This document shows positions 6,001-13,199 of a DNA stretch of 13,199 nt, piece after piece; within the stretch, counting starts at the first letter, position 1, and each line of letters begins with the position of its first letter. Source of the DNA: Candidatus Omnitrophota bacterium. Lineage in GTDB: Bacteria > Omnitrophota > Gorgyraeia > B26-G9. The position numbers were made by a program, and so were the translations under genes. The notes beneath the pieces are model-generated. The model saw only the letters and a program-made list of their open reading frames with translations. It was not told the origin of the DNA and ran no database searches. The stretch covers positions 1-13,199 of the forward strand of contig JAKLQT010000258.1 in assembly GCA_022013205.1 (NCBI GenBank), read 5' to 3'.

Positions 6001-6482
6001 AACAATTTAGTTATTTAATTTGCTGCGGATTAGTTTTTTTTCTATTGTCAGGGTTTGAGGCTGGTATCGAAGCTGAGAAGCTTAAGAATGATCAAGCCGA
6101 ACCCTCTGCTCCTGTTCTTGAATATGAGGAACCGGTTGTTTCTCGGGAATCAAACCAAAATCTCTATCAACAATATCATCTTCTTATAATCACTTCCTTA
6201 GAGGAAGCAAGCAGCACGTTTGAAGAAGATCCGGCCTGGTCATACAGTATGGCAGAAAATGCCTGCAACTACATTAAACTGCTAGGAAAACTACTTAAAG
6301 AAGAGCATAAAGACGCGTTTGTCAATTTAAATATCGGCCTTAACGCTCTAATGAACGATTTGCAGAAGCGTAATTTAGCAGGTTCAAGACGTAAAAAACT
6401 GGTTAAAGAGCTGGATGCTTTGGCTGATGATTTAGAATATAATTTTGATTTTGAGAAGATACAGTCATGGATAAAGGATTAA
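5997..6482 (+). CDS. Small exported protein of unknown function
   Basis: A 161-residue protein that I do not recognise. Residues 1-22 form a clear signal peptide or N-terminal anchor (one Lys, then SYLICCGLVFFLLSGF). The double Cys at 9-10 sits too early and in the wrong setting to be a convincing lipobox. After an acidic, Pro/Glu-rich linker (about 27-55) comes an all-helical region of about 100 residues, including SLEEASSTFEEDPAWSYSMA and the basic RRKKLVKELDAL segment, likely a small helical bundle in the periplasm. It overlaps its upstream neighbour by 4 bases and the MBL hydrolase downstream by 16, so it is firmly embedded in the operon. The setting before the PilO-like and GspC-like genes suggests an envelope role; this is inference. 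Confidence 0.75.
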   Translation: MKQFSYLICCGLVFFLLSGFEAGIEAEKLKNDQAEPSAPVLEYEEPVVSRESNQNLYQQYHLLIITSLEEASSTFEEDPAWSYSMAENACNYIKLLGKLLKEEHKDAFVNLNIGLNALMNDLQKRNLAGSRRKKLVKELDALADDLEYNFDFEKIQSWIKD

Positions 6483-7084
6483 TATTTGAAGCAATAGTTG
6501 TCGGAGTGCTTGATACCAATTGCTATGTTCTTGCCGGTAATAAGTCAAGAGAGGCAGTAGTTATTGATCCTGGTGCTGATGCCGATAATATTAGCGCGGT
6601 TTTAAAGCGTAACGGTTTAAAGCTTAATTCAATAATTTTAACTCACGGCCATTTTGATCATATCGGCGCGCTGGATAATTTTGATGTGCCTGTATATGTT
6701 CATTCTGATGACCTTGAGTTTATGAAAAATTCTTCTATAAATCTTTCTTCAAACTTTGGTATAGATAGGAAATTCGATGCCGGATTTAAGGTGTTAAGAG
6801 ACGGCGAAATAATTTCAGTTGGTGATTTGAGACTTTCTGTCATCCATACCCCGGGACATACTCCCGGAGGTATTTGCCTTAAAATCGGATCAATGCTTTT
6901 TAGCGGTGATACACTATTTAGAAACGGGATCGGCCGCACAGACTTACCCGGCGGGTCATTTGAACAGATAAGCCGTTCCTTAAAAGAAAAAATTTTTACA
7001 TTAAAGGATGATATAAGAGTATTTCCGGGGCACGGGCCGGAGACTACGGTTAAAGAAGAAAAAGAAGGAAATAATTTTTTATGA
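6467..7084 (+). CDS. MBL-fold metal hydrolase, glyoxalase II-like
   Basis: A 205-residue metallo-beta-lactamase-fold hydrolase of the short glyoxalase-II-like type. The full di-metal set is visible: TH60-x-H62-x-D64-H65 (THGHFDHIG), H131 (PGHTPGG), D148 (SGDTLF) and H189 (FPGHGP), along with GRTDLPGG (156-163). The opening VGVLDTNCYVL is typical of the family. It lacks the C-terminal HAGH domain of classical glyoxalase II, so the substrate is likely a small thioester or related compound, not proven hydroxyacylglutathione. It is cytoplasmic. It starts inside the end of the previous gene (16-base overlap) and shares ATGA (7081-7084) with the PilO-like gene. Placement of such an enzyme directly in front of pilus/secretion genes is common enough in some genomes to be coincidental. 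Confidence 0.9.
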   Translation: MDKGLIFEAIVVGVLDTNCYVLAGNKSREAVVIDPGADADNISAVLKRNGLKLNSIILTHGHFDHIGALDNFDVPVYVHSDDLEFMKNSSINLSSNFGIDRKFDAGFKVLRDGEIISVGDLRLSVIHTPGHTPGGICLKIGSMLFSGDTLFRNGIGRTDLPGGSFEQISRSLKEKIFTLKDDIRVFPGHGPETTVKEEKEGNNFL

Positions 7085-7605
7085 CCCTTAATAGCCGGGA
7101 AATATTTTTAATGGGGTTTTATCTGGTGATGATAGTCGGCATTGGGACCTATTTTTTCTTTTTCCAGGTTGTCGCGCCGCGGCATAACATACTCAAGGGC
7201 AAGATCGTTTCCACGGAAGAGGCGCTGTTAAGGGTAAGTAATATCTTAAGCACAAGAGATATCGTTGAAAATGAATATAACTCTTTTCAGGAAAAGTTTT
7301 CCCGAAAAGAAGTTAAGCAAACAGTTTCCACCGAGATCCTGCAGGATATAAAGGATAAAGCTTTCCAGGCGGGGTTGAATGTGATTAATCTAAAACCGCT
7401 TTCTGTTAATAGGGAAGGCTTGTATGGAGAATTTGACTTTAAGCTTGAAACAGAGGGGCATTTAAAGAACTTTGGGAAGTTTCTTTATGATCTTGACGAT
7501 TCCGCGTACATTTTTGGCATAAAATATACTCAAATTAACGCGCAGGAAAAAGGAGCGCCGCTGAAGTTGCAGCTGCTGCTTAGTGCTGCTTTGGCAAACA
7601 AGTGA
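7081..7605 (+). CDS. PilO/GspM-like inner-membrane assembly protein
   Basis: A 174-residue bitopic protein: short cytoplasmic N-terminus, one membrane helix (about residues 8-30, IFLMGFYLVMIVGIGTYFFF), a coiled-coil-prone segment (about 35-70), then a periplasmic alpha/beta domain (about 85-172). This is the architecture of PilO (type IV pili) and GspM (type II secretion), which link the cytoplasmic motor platform to the secretin. Sequence is weakly conserved in these families, so the call rests on architecture plus position: directly before a GspC/PilP-like gene and a secretin gene. Its start shares ATGA with the MBL gene. The usual partners PilM/GspL and PilN do not lie upstream, where an MBL hydrolase sits instead. 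Confidence 0.7.
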   Translation: MTLNSREIFLMGFYLVMIVGIGTYFFFFQVVAPRHNILKGKIVSTEEALLRVSNILSTRDIVENEYNSFQEKFSRKEVKQTVSTEILQDIKDKAFQAGLNVINLKPLSVNREGLYGEFDFKLETEGHLKNFGKFLYDLDDSAYIFGIKYTQINAQEKGAPLKLQLLLSAALANK

Positions 7606-7612
7606 TGGAATC

Positions 7613-8119
7613 ATGAGAAAAAGAACACCGGCAATGTCCGCATTTGACAAAACAGTAGGCCAGTTTAACTTAGTACTTGCCGGAGTATTTTGTGTCCTAG
7701 TGATTAGTATTTTATTTTTAAGATTCTCAAAAGAGGGAGCCAAGGAGCTGATAATGTCTTCAACATATAACACCGCGGCTGAACTGCCTGTGCTGAATTT
7801 ATCAAAAAAATCAAGCAAATATTATCAAAGAATACTTGGGCGCAGGGAACTTTTTGTGGCACAGCCTGGGGTGCAGATAAAGAAACCAGTGAGCGGCTCG
7901 AATCCGGAGCCGGCTAATCAGGCAAGCGCAGAAGAACTGCAGCTGGTGGGTATTGTTTTCGGGGCGCAGGGGCTGCAGGCAATAATTATAGATTCAAAAA
8001 CAGGTAAATCGTTCTACTGTTTAGGCGGGGAGAATATAAATGGGTTTACGGTAATTAATGTTCTGGAAAATAAGGTTATACTTGAAAGAGACGGAGAATC
8101 GAAAGAGATCAGGCTGTGA
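7613..8119 (+). CDS. GspC/PilP-like periplasmic coupling protein
   Basis: Numbering from the ATG at 7613 (168 residues). A basic N-terminus (MRKR), one membrane helix (about 18-37, QFNLVLAGVFCVLVISILFL), a YxxILGRRELF stretch (70-81) like the conserved segment of GspC that precedes the homology region, a Pro/Ser-rich linker (85-107), and a small beta domain (108-168, ELQLVGIVFG...FTVINVLENKVILERDG) that matches the GspC HR/PilP fold. In such systems this domain binds the N0 domain of the secretin. A GTG 10 codons upstream lies inside the previous gene and is less likely; the ATG comes 7 bases after the previous stop. Its end shares GTGA with the secretin start. Whether it belongs to a secretion system or a pilus cannot be settled here. 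Confidence 0.75.
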   Translation: MRKRTPAMSAFDKTVGQFNLVLAGVFCVLVISILFLRFSKEGAKELIMSSTYNTAAELPVLNLSKKSSKYYQRILGRRELFVAQPGVQIKKPVSGSNPEPANQASAEELQLVGIVFGAQGLQAIIIDSKTGKSFYCLGGENINGFTVINVLENKVILERDGESKEIRL

Positions 8120-9636
8120 AAAATAAGATATTGCGTTTTACAATTTTAATTCTATTATGTTTTAGTGTTATTGCTGCTGCCGGTACTTTGTCAATAGAAG
8201 AAGATCCAGCGCGCATTAACCTTGATATCAAGGACATGAGTATACTTGATGTTTTGCGTATTTTGGCCGAGCAGGGGCAGGTTAATATTGTAGCCAGCCG
8301 AAACGTCCAGGGAAGGGTCACCGCGAAATTAAAAGACGTAACGGTTAAGCAGGCGCTTGATGCTATTCTTGACGCGAATAACTTCATGTATGAGGAAGGC
8401 AAGGGTATTATAAAGGTTTTTACGCATCAGGATGCTTTGCAGAAAGAACAAACAGAGATTCTGGCCAGCCGGGTTTTCTTTATGAGTAATATCAAAGCAT
8501 CTGATCTTAGGCCTGTGCTTAATTCTATAAAATCGGCAAGAGGCAGAGTTGAAATTAATACAATGTCTAATCAAGTTATCGTGACAGATAGTATAAAGAA
8601 ATTAATGGAGGTTGAAGAGGCTATATTTATTCTGGACAGAAAGTTAATCACACAGGTTTATGAGTTGAATTATGGCGATGCCAAGGAAATTCAGGCAAAG
8701 CTGATTGAAATTATACCCAAGGAAGAGGGGGAAGTGATTATTGACGAGAGAACCAATAGCCTGGTTATCAGGGCTATCCCTGAGGTTGTACGCAAAGTCG
8801 ATCAGATGATCAAAAACTGGGATCAACGGCCGATGCAGGTATTGATTGAGGCGAAAATTCTTGAGATTTCTCTGGATAAAACCAAAGGCATAGGGATTAA
8901 CTGGGAATATTTAAGCACTTCAGGTGATGACGCTGTTAATGTCTCTGCAACCTTGCCTGCTTCTGTTTCAGCAGGAGGTGTATTGAGGGTGGGAACTTTA
9001 TCCGCTGACCAATATCAGATTACATTGCAGATGCTGGAGAGCGCTACCAATACAAATATTTTGTCAAATCCCCGTATCGTGGTTATTGATAATCAGGAAG
9101 CAAATATTCTGGTGGGCAGCTCAGAGCCGTATCTTGTAACATATATTGATAGTGAAAGTAAAACACAGACTGAGGAAACGAAATTCATTGATGTGGGGAT
9201 TAAGCTCAATGTTACTCCTAAAATCAGCAAAAACGGCTTTATCACCCTGAAAATTCATCCTGAGGTTAGCTCCGCGAGGCGGGTGGCTGAGGTGAATAAT
9301 TCCCTGGCAGTGGACACTACTCAGGCGGATACAACTGTTGTCGTTAAAGACGGCAAAACAATAGTTCTCGGAGGGCTGATCAAGGATACAGAATCTGATG
9401 TCGTGACTAAAATTCCTGTGCTTGGTGATATACCTCTGCTAGGGCTTTTCTTCCGCAGTAAGGCAAAAACCAATACTAAAAGAGAGATCGTTGTTTTTAT
9501 AACTCCGCATATTCTGAAAAATGAGGTTGAGTTCATGCCGGAAAGCAATTATCGTGAACAGGCGATTAATAAAGCGATAAATAGCGCGGCAATAAAATGG
9601 CGTGAGTGGGAGGAGAAAGCGGATGGAATCAGGTAG
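8116..9636 (+). CDS. Secretin (GspD/PilQ family outer-membrane channel)
   Basis: A 506-residue secretin that forms the multimeric outer-membrane pore of type II secretion or type IV pili. GTG start in a GTGA overlap with the gene before. Signal peptide 1-22; N0/STN-like domain about 33-104 (NLDIKDMSILDVLRILAEQ, VTVKQALDAIL); two N1/N2-type ring domains about 118-235 (VYELNYGDAKEIQAKL, ERTNSLVIRA); secretin core about 240-467, with LSNPRIVVIDNQEANILVG (316-334) and TVVVKDGKTIVLGGL leading to KIPVLGDIPLLGLFFRS (432-448), then EIVVFITPHI. A tail of about 40 residues rich in charged helix follows and might bind a pilotin. It is shorter than typical GspD (about 650) and has fewer ring domains and no AMIN domain, unlike PilQ. 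It overlaps the C25 peptidase gene by 14 bases. Confidence 0.95.
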   Translation: MKNKILRFTILILLCFSVIAAAGTLSIEEDPARINLDIKDMSILDVLRILAEQGQVNIVASRNVQGRVTAKLKDVTVKQALDAILDANNFMYEEGKGIIKVFTHQDALQKEQTEILASRVFFMSNIKASDLRPVLNSIKSARGRVEINTMSNQVIVTDSIKKLMEVEEAIFILDRKLITQVYELNYGDAKEIQAKLIEIIPKEEGEVIIDERTNSLVIRAIPEVVRKVDQMIKNWDQRPMQVLIEAKILEISLDKTKGIGINWEYLSTSGDDAVNVSATLPASVSAGGVLRVGTLSADQYQITLQMLESATNTNILSNPRIVVIDNQEANILVGSSEPYLVTYIDSESKTQTEETKFIDVGIKLNVTPKISKNGFITLKIHPEVSSARRVAEVNNSLAVDTTQADTTVVVKDGKTIVLGGLIKDTESDVVTKIPVLGDIPLLGLFFRSKAKTNTKREIVVFITPHILKNEVEFMPESNYREQAINKAINSAAIKWREWEEKADGIR

Positions 9637-12145
9637 TTTTATTAAACGGATTTTTATTCCAGCTTTTTTTGTTTTATTTTTATTAACCGTCTGCAGTACT
9701 CTAACTGCCAGTCAGTCCGCGAAGAAATCTTTTACTTTAAATATCCGCTCTAATGTAGTTACTACGAATATTGAATCCGTAGATTTAACTAAAATAAACG
9801 GCTATACCAGAGTGCGGATTTCAGGATTAAGCAACTTTGCCCTGCCTGGGCAGCCGCTGCTTCCGATTAAAACCGTACGTTTTCTTTTGCCTTACGGCAA
9901 GGATATAAATGATGTTCAGCTAAGCTCAAGCAACAGAAAAATTATTTACGGTTCTTACTATGTTGAGCCGGCGCAGCAGCCAATTCCGCTGAGTTTTAAG
10001 GGGGTGGTGAAACCTACAGCTTTGAATTCAGCTATTTACAATTCTACGGATCCTTTTCCCGGAAAGCAATATGAACTTGTGTCTGTACAAAATTTGCGCG
10101 GTTTTAAAATTGCTGTTATAAACCTATTTCCTGTTGAGTATATTCCGGTAACAGGACAGCTTGCCTATTATGAGAATATGACAATCAGCCTTATACTTGA
10201 ATCAACCAATGATGTAATGCCCTATGATCTCTACCGCGGTATAGAAAGCGACAGGGAGATGGTAAGTGAGTCTGTTGATAATCCTGAGGCAGTAGGTTTC
10301 TACCCGGCGAATAGTGCGGCGCCGCTGGCAGCAGTAGACTACCTGATTATAACCAGCGATGCATATGCTAGTTACTCCGGAGCCAATAGCCTTTCTGATT
10401 TAGCGGCGCATAAACAATCTAAAGGGCTAACCACTTCAATAGTTAACGCTACTTCATGGGGCACCTATAGCGGCAGCCGCCCTGACGGCGGAAGTGATAA
10501 TGCCACTAAAATCCGCAACTGCATTCTTGACAATTATAATACTAACGGTACTCAATATGTCCTTCTTGTCGGAGACGCCGATTATGGCGATGCTGATTCA
10601 GGCGGTAGTGCCAGCGGTGAAAGAGAGGCCGCGCCGATAATTCCGGTAAGAATGCTTAAGGTATCTTCTACAGATATAGCCGCTGATTTGTATTATGCCT
10701 GTTTGGGCGGTACATTTGACTTTGACGCGGATGGTGTTTATGGCGAGACAACTGACGGCGCCGCAGGAAGTGATGTTGATTTGGAGGCCGAGGTCTTTGT
10801 AGGCAGAGCGCCTGTTGATTCAACTATTGAGTTATCTAATTTCGTTAAAAAAACAATAGCATATGAAAATTCAACCTCATCCTATTTGACAAAAGTAATC
10901 ATGGCAGGAGAAGATCTTGGGTGGGATCCTGCTACATACGGCGGGGATTATATGGATGAGATAAAGAACGGCACAAGCGCTAACGGTTATACTACAAGAG
11001 GGATGGCTAATACAGGATGCTTTAGTTTTGATTTACTGTATGATAAAATTAGTGTTTGGGCTACAGCTACTTTAGTTACAAAATTAAATGCGGGTATTCA
11101 TGTACTTAATCACTTGGGGCATGCGTCAAATACACTTTTGGGCAAGACTTTTTCCAATACGGACGCGGATGGCCTTACCAACACGGATTACTTTTTTGGA
11201 TACTCTCAAGGTTGTTATTCCGGTGCGTTTGATAACTGCAATTCTTATGGCGGCTATGAAACCTCTGATTGCATTTTAGAGCATTTTGTTACTGAGGCAA
11301 ATGGCGCGTTTGCTTTTATTGGAAATAGCCGTTATGGCTGGGGCAGTGAGGGCAGCACTGATGGCCCTTCACAGCACTTTCACCGAGAATTCTGGGATGC
11401 TGTTGTATATGAAGGTAAAAAAAATCTGGCTAAAGCCATGCAGGATTCAAAACAGGATAATATAGGGCTTGTAGCTGTGGACGGGGCGTATCGCTGGAGT
11501 TATTTCTGTATCAATCTGCTGGGGGATCCGCATACTCCGGTAAACGCAGAATTTTTGGCACCGACAGATTTTTCAGCAACTAATGTATTCGTGGCAAATA
11601 AGAGCTGGGTTAGCCTCAGATGGGTGAATTCCAGTGAAGCTGCTCTTACGCAGACAATGATCAGATACCGCACTGATGGGGTATATCCAGTAAGCAGTAC
11701 TGACGGAACTCTGTTAACTGAACGCAGTGCAACCCCTGGTGCTGCTGATTTAGTTAATCATACCAATGTTGAAAACGGCAAGACCTATCATTATACGGCC
11801 TTTGGTTATGACGGCAGTTCGTATGAGGGAGTTAACGCGGTAAAAAACCGTGCCTATGTTACAGTAATAGGAGGCAGCAGCGGTACAAGCACGGGTAGAA
11901 GTGATTGTTTTATCGCAACAGTATGCTATGGCAGTAAAGAAAGCAAAGAGGTTAATACGCTTAGAAATTTCCGGGACAGGGTGCTTGTCAATACATTCAC
12001 GGGCAAACAATTTATTGCCGCGTACTATATTATCGGGCCTAAATTATCCCGCTGGATAGAGGATAAAGAAGATTTCAAAAAGATAATTCGCAAATGCCTT
12101 AATCCTATCGTAAGTTGTGTTGCCAGGTTAATGGGAGGAAATTAA
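9623..12145 (+). CDS. C25 (gingipain-like) cysteine peptidase with Fn3 and CFI-box C-terminal domains
   Basis: Numbering from the ATG at 9623 (840 residues), chosen because GGAGG (9609-9613) lies 9 bases before it; a GTG at 9602 is weaker. Signal peptide about 1-30; a gingipain-type propeptide region about 35-200 (GLSNFALPGQPLLPIKTVRF); peptidase domain about 235-640 with the catalytic His H500 in LNHLGHASN and Cys C531 in SQGCYSGAF, and the LLGDPHTPV motif (632-640) that ends C25 domains. An Fn3/Ig-like domain follows (about 645-750), then a Gly/Ser linker and a C-terminal block opening CFIATVCYGS (762-771) with LRNFRDRVL and AAYYIIGPKLSRWI. This is the CFI-box-CTERM type of domain found at the ends of exported proteins, of unknown mechanism. 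Both catalytic residues are present, so it is probably active. It overlaps the secretin gene by 14 bases and the barrel gene by one. Confidence 0.9.
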   Translation: MESGSFIKRIFIPAFFVLFLLTVCSTLTASQSAKKSFTLNIRSNVVTTNIESVDLTKINGYTRVRISGLSNFALPGQPLLPIKTVRFLLPYGKDINDVQLSSSNRKIIYGSYYVEPAQQPIPLSFKGVVKPTALNSAIYNSTDPFPGKQYELVSVQNLRGFKIAVINLFPVEYIPVTGQLAYYENMTISLILESTNDVMPYDLYRGIESDREMVSESVDNPEAVGFYPANSAAPLAAVDYLIITSDAYASYSGANSLSDLAAHKQSKGLTTSIVNATSWGTYSGSRPDGGSDNATKIRNCILDNYNTNGTQYVLLVGDADYGDADSGGSASGEREAAPIIPVRMLKVSSTDIAADLYYACLGGTFDFDADGVYGETTDGAAGSDVDLEAEVFVGRAPVDSTIELSNFVKKTIAYENSTSSYLTKVIMAGEDLGWDPATYGGDYMDEIKNGTSANGYTTRGMANTGCFSFDLLYDKISVWATATLVTKLNAGIHVLNHLGHASNTLLGKTFSNTDADGLTNTDYFFGYSQGCYSGAFDNCNSYGGYETSDCILEHFVTEANGAFAFIGNSRYGWGSEGSTDGPSQHFHREFWDAVVYEGKKNLAKAMQDSKQDNIGLVAVDGAYRWSYFCINLLGDPHTPVNAEFLAPTDFSATNVFVANKSWVSLRWVNSSEAALTQTMIRYRTDGVYPVSSTDGTLLTERSATPGAADLVNHTNVENGKTYHYTAFGYDGSSYEGVNAVKNRAYVTVIGGSSGTSTGRSDCFIATVCYGSKESKEVNTLRNFRDRVLVNTFTGKQFIAAYYIIGPKLSRWIEDKEDFKKIIRKCLNPIVSCVARLMGGN

Positions 12146-12147
12146 TG
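12133..12147 (+). promoter_or_regulatory. Strong ribosome binding site deciding the barrel gene start
   Basis: GGGAGG at 12133-12138 lies 6 bases before the ATG at 12145, whose A is also the last base of the peptidase TAA stop (TAATG). This makes the ATG the true start rather than the in-frame codon at 12115 and indicates stop-start translational coupling of the peptidase and barrel. Confidence 0.75.
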
Positions 12148-13185
12148 ATAAAGTTATTTAGCTTATTTACGCGTCTGTTGATGCTTTTAATGTTTGCTTT
12201 GTGTTGCCTGCCTGATTTGACATATGCCGCGGCCGGCGGCGTAAGGCCGGTATCTTTAGGCGGCGTGTTTGTGGCCATTGCTGATGACGTTAACGCGGCA
12301 ACCTGGAATCCGGCGGGATTGGGCTGGCAGCAGGACAAAGAATTATCCTACTCCGGTATTTTCTCAAAGCGCGGCGAATATATCCCAGGAGATTTTATTA
12401 GTGATGATTATTTGCTTTATGCGCAGCCGCTTCGTGTAAATTACAGGGGTGATTTTGATGAACTTGGCGGGTTCGGGCTCTACTTTCTTAATTCCGGATA
12501 TGAAGACAATATAACCCGGGCAAAGCAGACAATCCGTCAGCCGGGCATTGCTTACGGGCGTGCCTTTAGCTCTAATGAGGCAATGGCCTGGGGAGTAAGC
12601 GCAAATTTATATATGTATGACTCTGAAATACCCGGGGCGGTTTCAAGTGATAATGCTCTTGGAGTGAACGCGGGATATTTATGGTATCTAAACAGCAGTA
12701 TTACGCTTGGATTATTGATTGAAAATATCAATGAACCGGCATTGTCTTTGTACGGTGTTACCAGCAGAATAGTAAGAATTTGGCGGCCGGCAATTGCTTG
12801 TTATTTTAGCGATTCAACTGTTTTCTCCCTTGAGGTATATGATTTGACAGGGAATACAAAAGACAGCGGTTCTGACTACAGCCGGAATATTCGATTAGGG
12901 TTTGAGCATTATCTAACCGAAGAGGTTTCCTTACGAATGGGTGCGCATAATATTAATTCTGAGGTTGACACAAGCAAGTACGTAAGCCTTGGTATAGGCT
13001 TTATGCGCAGTGACTTTTTTAATTTAAAGCAGATAAATTACTATCTGGATTATGCCTTTATTTACTGGACTGACGCGATAAACAGTATGGATGACTACAC
13101 CCACCAGGTAGGCTTGAGCATGAAAATTTCCCAACTAATACAAAGAGGCTGGACAAATTTCACGCCCTACACCAACTCCCCCTAA
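12145..13185 (+). CDS. PorV/UPF0164-like outer-membrane beta-barrel protein
   Basis: A 346-residue protein with a signal peptide (about 1-29, FTRLLMLLMFALCCLPDLTYA) and the N-terminal signature of the PorV/FadL-like UPF0164 barrels: GVRPVSLGGVFVAIADDVNA (32-51) then TWNPAGL (53-59). The rest is a series of alternating amphipathic strands with many aromatic residues at their ends (LSYSGIF, FGLYFLNSGY, AWGVSANLYMY, LGVNAGYLWYL), as in an outer-membrane barrel of about 14 strands. In Bacteroidota PorV escorts proteins with a sorting domain to the PorU sortase; here the neighbour is a C25-family peptidase, the fold PorU belongs to. Alternatively it could be a general transport barrel. The gene starts at TAATG with the peptidase stop and ends 14 bases before the window edge. 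Confidence 0.8.
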   Translation: MIKLFSLFTRLLMLLMFALCCLPDLTYAAAGGVRPVSLGGVFVAIADDVNAATWNPAGLGWQQDKELSYSGIFSKRGEYIPGDFISDDYLLYAQPLRVNYRGDFDELGGFGLYFLNSGYEDNITRAKQTIRQPGIAYGRAFSSNEAMAWGVSANLYMYDSEIPGAVSSDNALGVNAGYLWYLNSSITLGLLIENINEPALSLYGVTSRIVRIWRPAIACYFSDSTVFSLEVYDLTGNTKDSGSDYSRNIRLGFEHYLTEEVSLRMGAHNINSEVDTSKYVSLGIGFMRSDFFNLKQINYYLDYAFIYWTDAINSMDDYTHQVGLSMKISQLIQRGWTNFTPYTNSP

Positions 13186-13199
13186 CTCTTCAAGAAGCA

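Noticed and set aside
5997..6030. Lipoprotein signal in the 161-residue exported protein
   Set aside because: The Cys pair at residues 9-10 comes before the hydrophobic core has ended, which does not fit a lipobox.
7583..7612. GTG at 7583 as start of the GspC-like gene
   Set aside because: It lies inside the PilO-like coding region; the ATG at 7613, just after that gene's stop, gives the expected basic N-terminus before the membrane helix.
9602..9622. GTG at 9602 as start of the C25 peptidase
   Set aside because: The ATG at 9623 has a good GGAGG 9 bases upstream and gives a normal signal peptide; the GTG would add seven basic residues and has no ribosome binding site.
11088..11279. Short plus-strand ORF inside the peptidase gene
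   Set aside because: It lies in another frame across the catalytic His/Cys region of the C25 domain and has no features of its own.

Overview
The window comes from a bacterial genome of moderate GC, diderm (Gram-negative-type) because it encodes a secretin and an outer-membrane beta-barrel. It makes isoprenoids by the MEP pathway (IspH). The combination of a PilO/GspC-like/secretin cluster, a C25 (gingipain-type) peptidase with a C-terminal CFI-box domain, and a PorV-like barrel, together with degenerate short tandem repeats between genes, fits an uncultured lineage such as Omnitrophota or a relative. That placement is inference; no rRNA or tRNA gene is present to confirm it.

Layout. (1) 1-834 is the 3' end of an AT-rich glycoside-hydrolase-like gene cut by the window edge. 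(2) 835-2613 is a patchwork: an apparent insertion-sequence end (986-1112), a metallophosphoesterase gene (1113-1931), a small orphan ORF (1985-2221), then 392 bases without a gene. That gap holds imperfect terminal inverted repeats 331 bp apart, five 10-bp-phased GTTA units, a nested palindrome and a four-unit heptamer array. (3) 2614-4499 on the minus strand is a two-gene isoprenoid unit: a polyprenyl diphosphate synthase followed by ispH. (4) From a clear promoter at 4540-4568, a plus-strand run reaches 13185: YbaB/EbfC, acylphosphatase, a second metallophosphoesterase, a small secreted protein, an MBL-fold hydrolase, PilO-like, GspC/PilP-like, secretin, C25 peptidase and PorV-like barrel. 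From 5275 onward the genes are tightly packed, with ATGA, GTGA or TAATG overlaps or only a few bases between them.

How the genes fit together. The last five genes read as an envelope export module: two inner-membrane/periplasmic assembly proteins (PilO-like and GspC-like), the outer-membrane channel (secretin), a large exported cysteine peptidase with a C-terminal sorting-like domain, and an outer-membrane barrel. The C25 peptidase next to a PorV-like barrel recalls the PorU/PorV pair of the Bacteroidota type IX secretion system, but here it is translationally coupled to a secretin. This is the most interesting feature of the window. No pilin, ATPase (GspE/PilB) or platform protein (GspF/PilC) lies in the window, so the rest of the machinery must be elsewhere if it exists.
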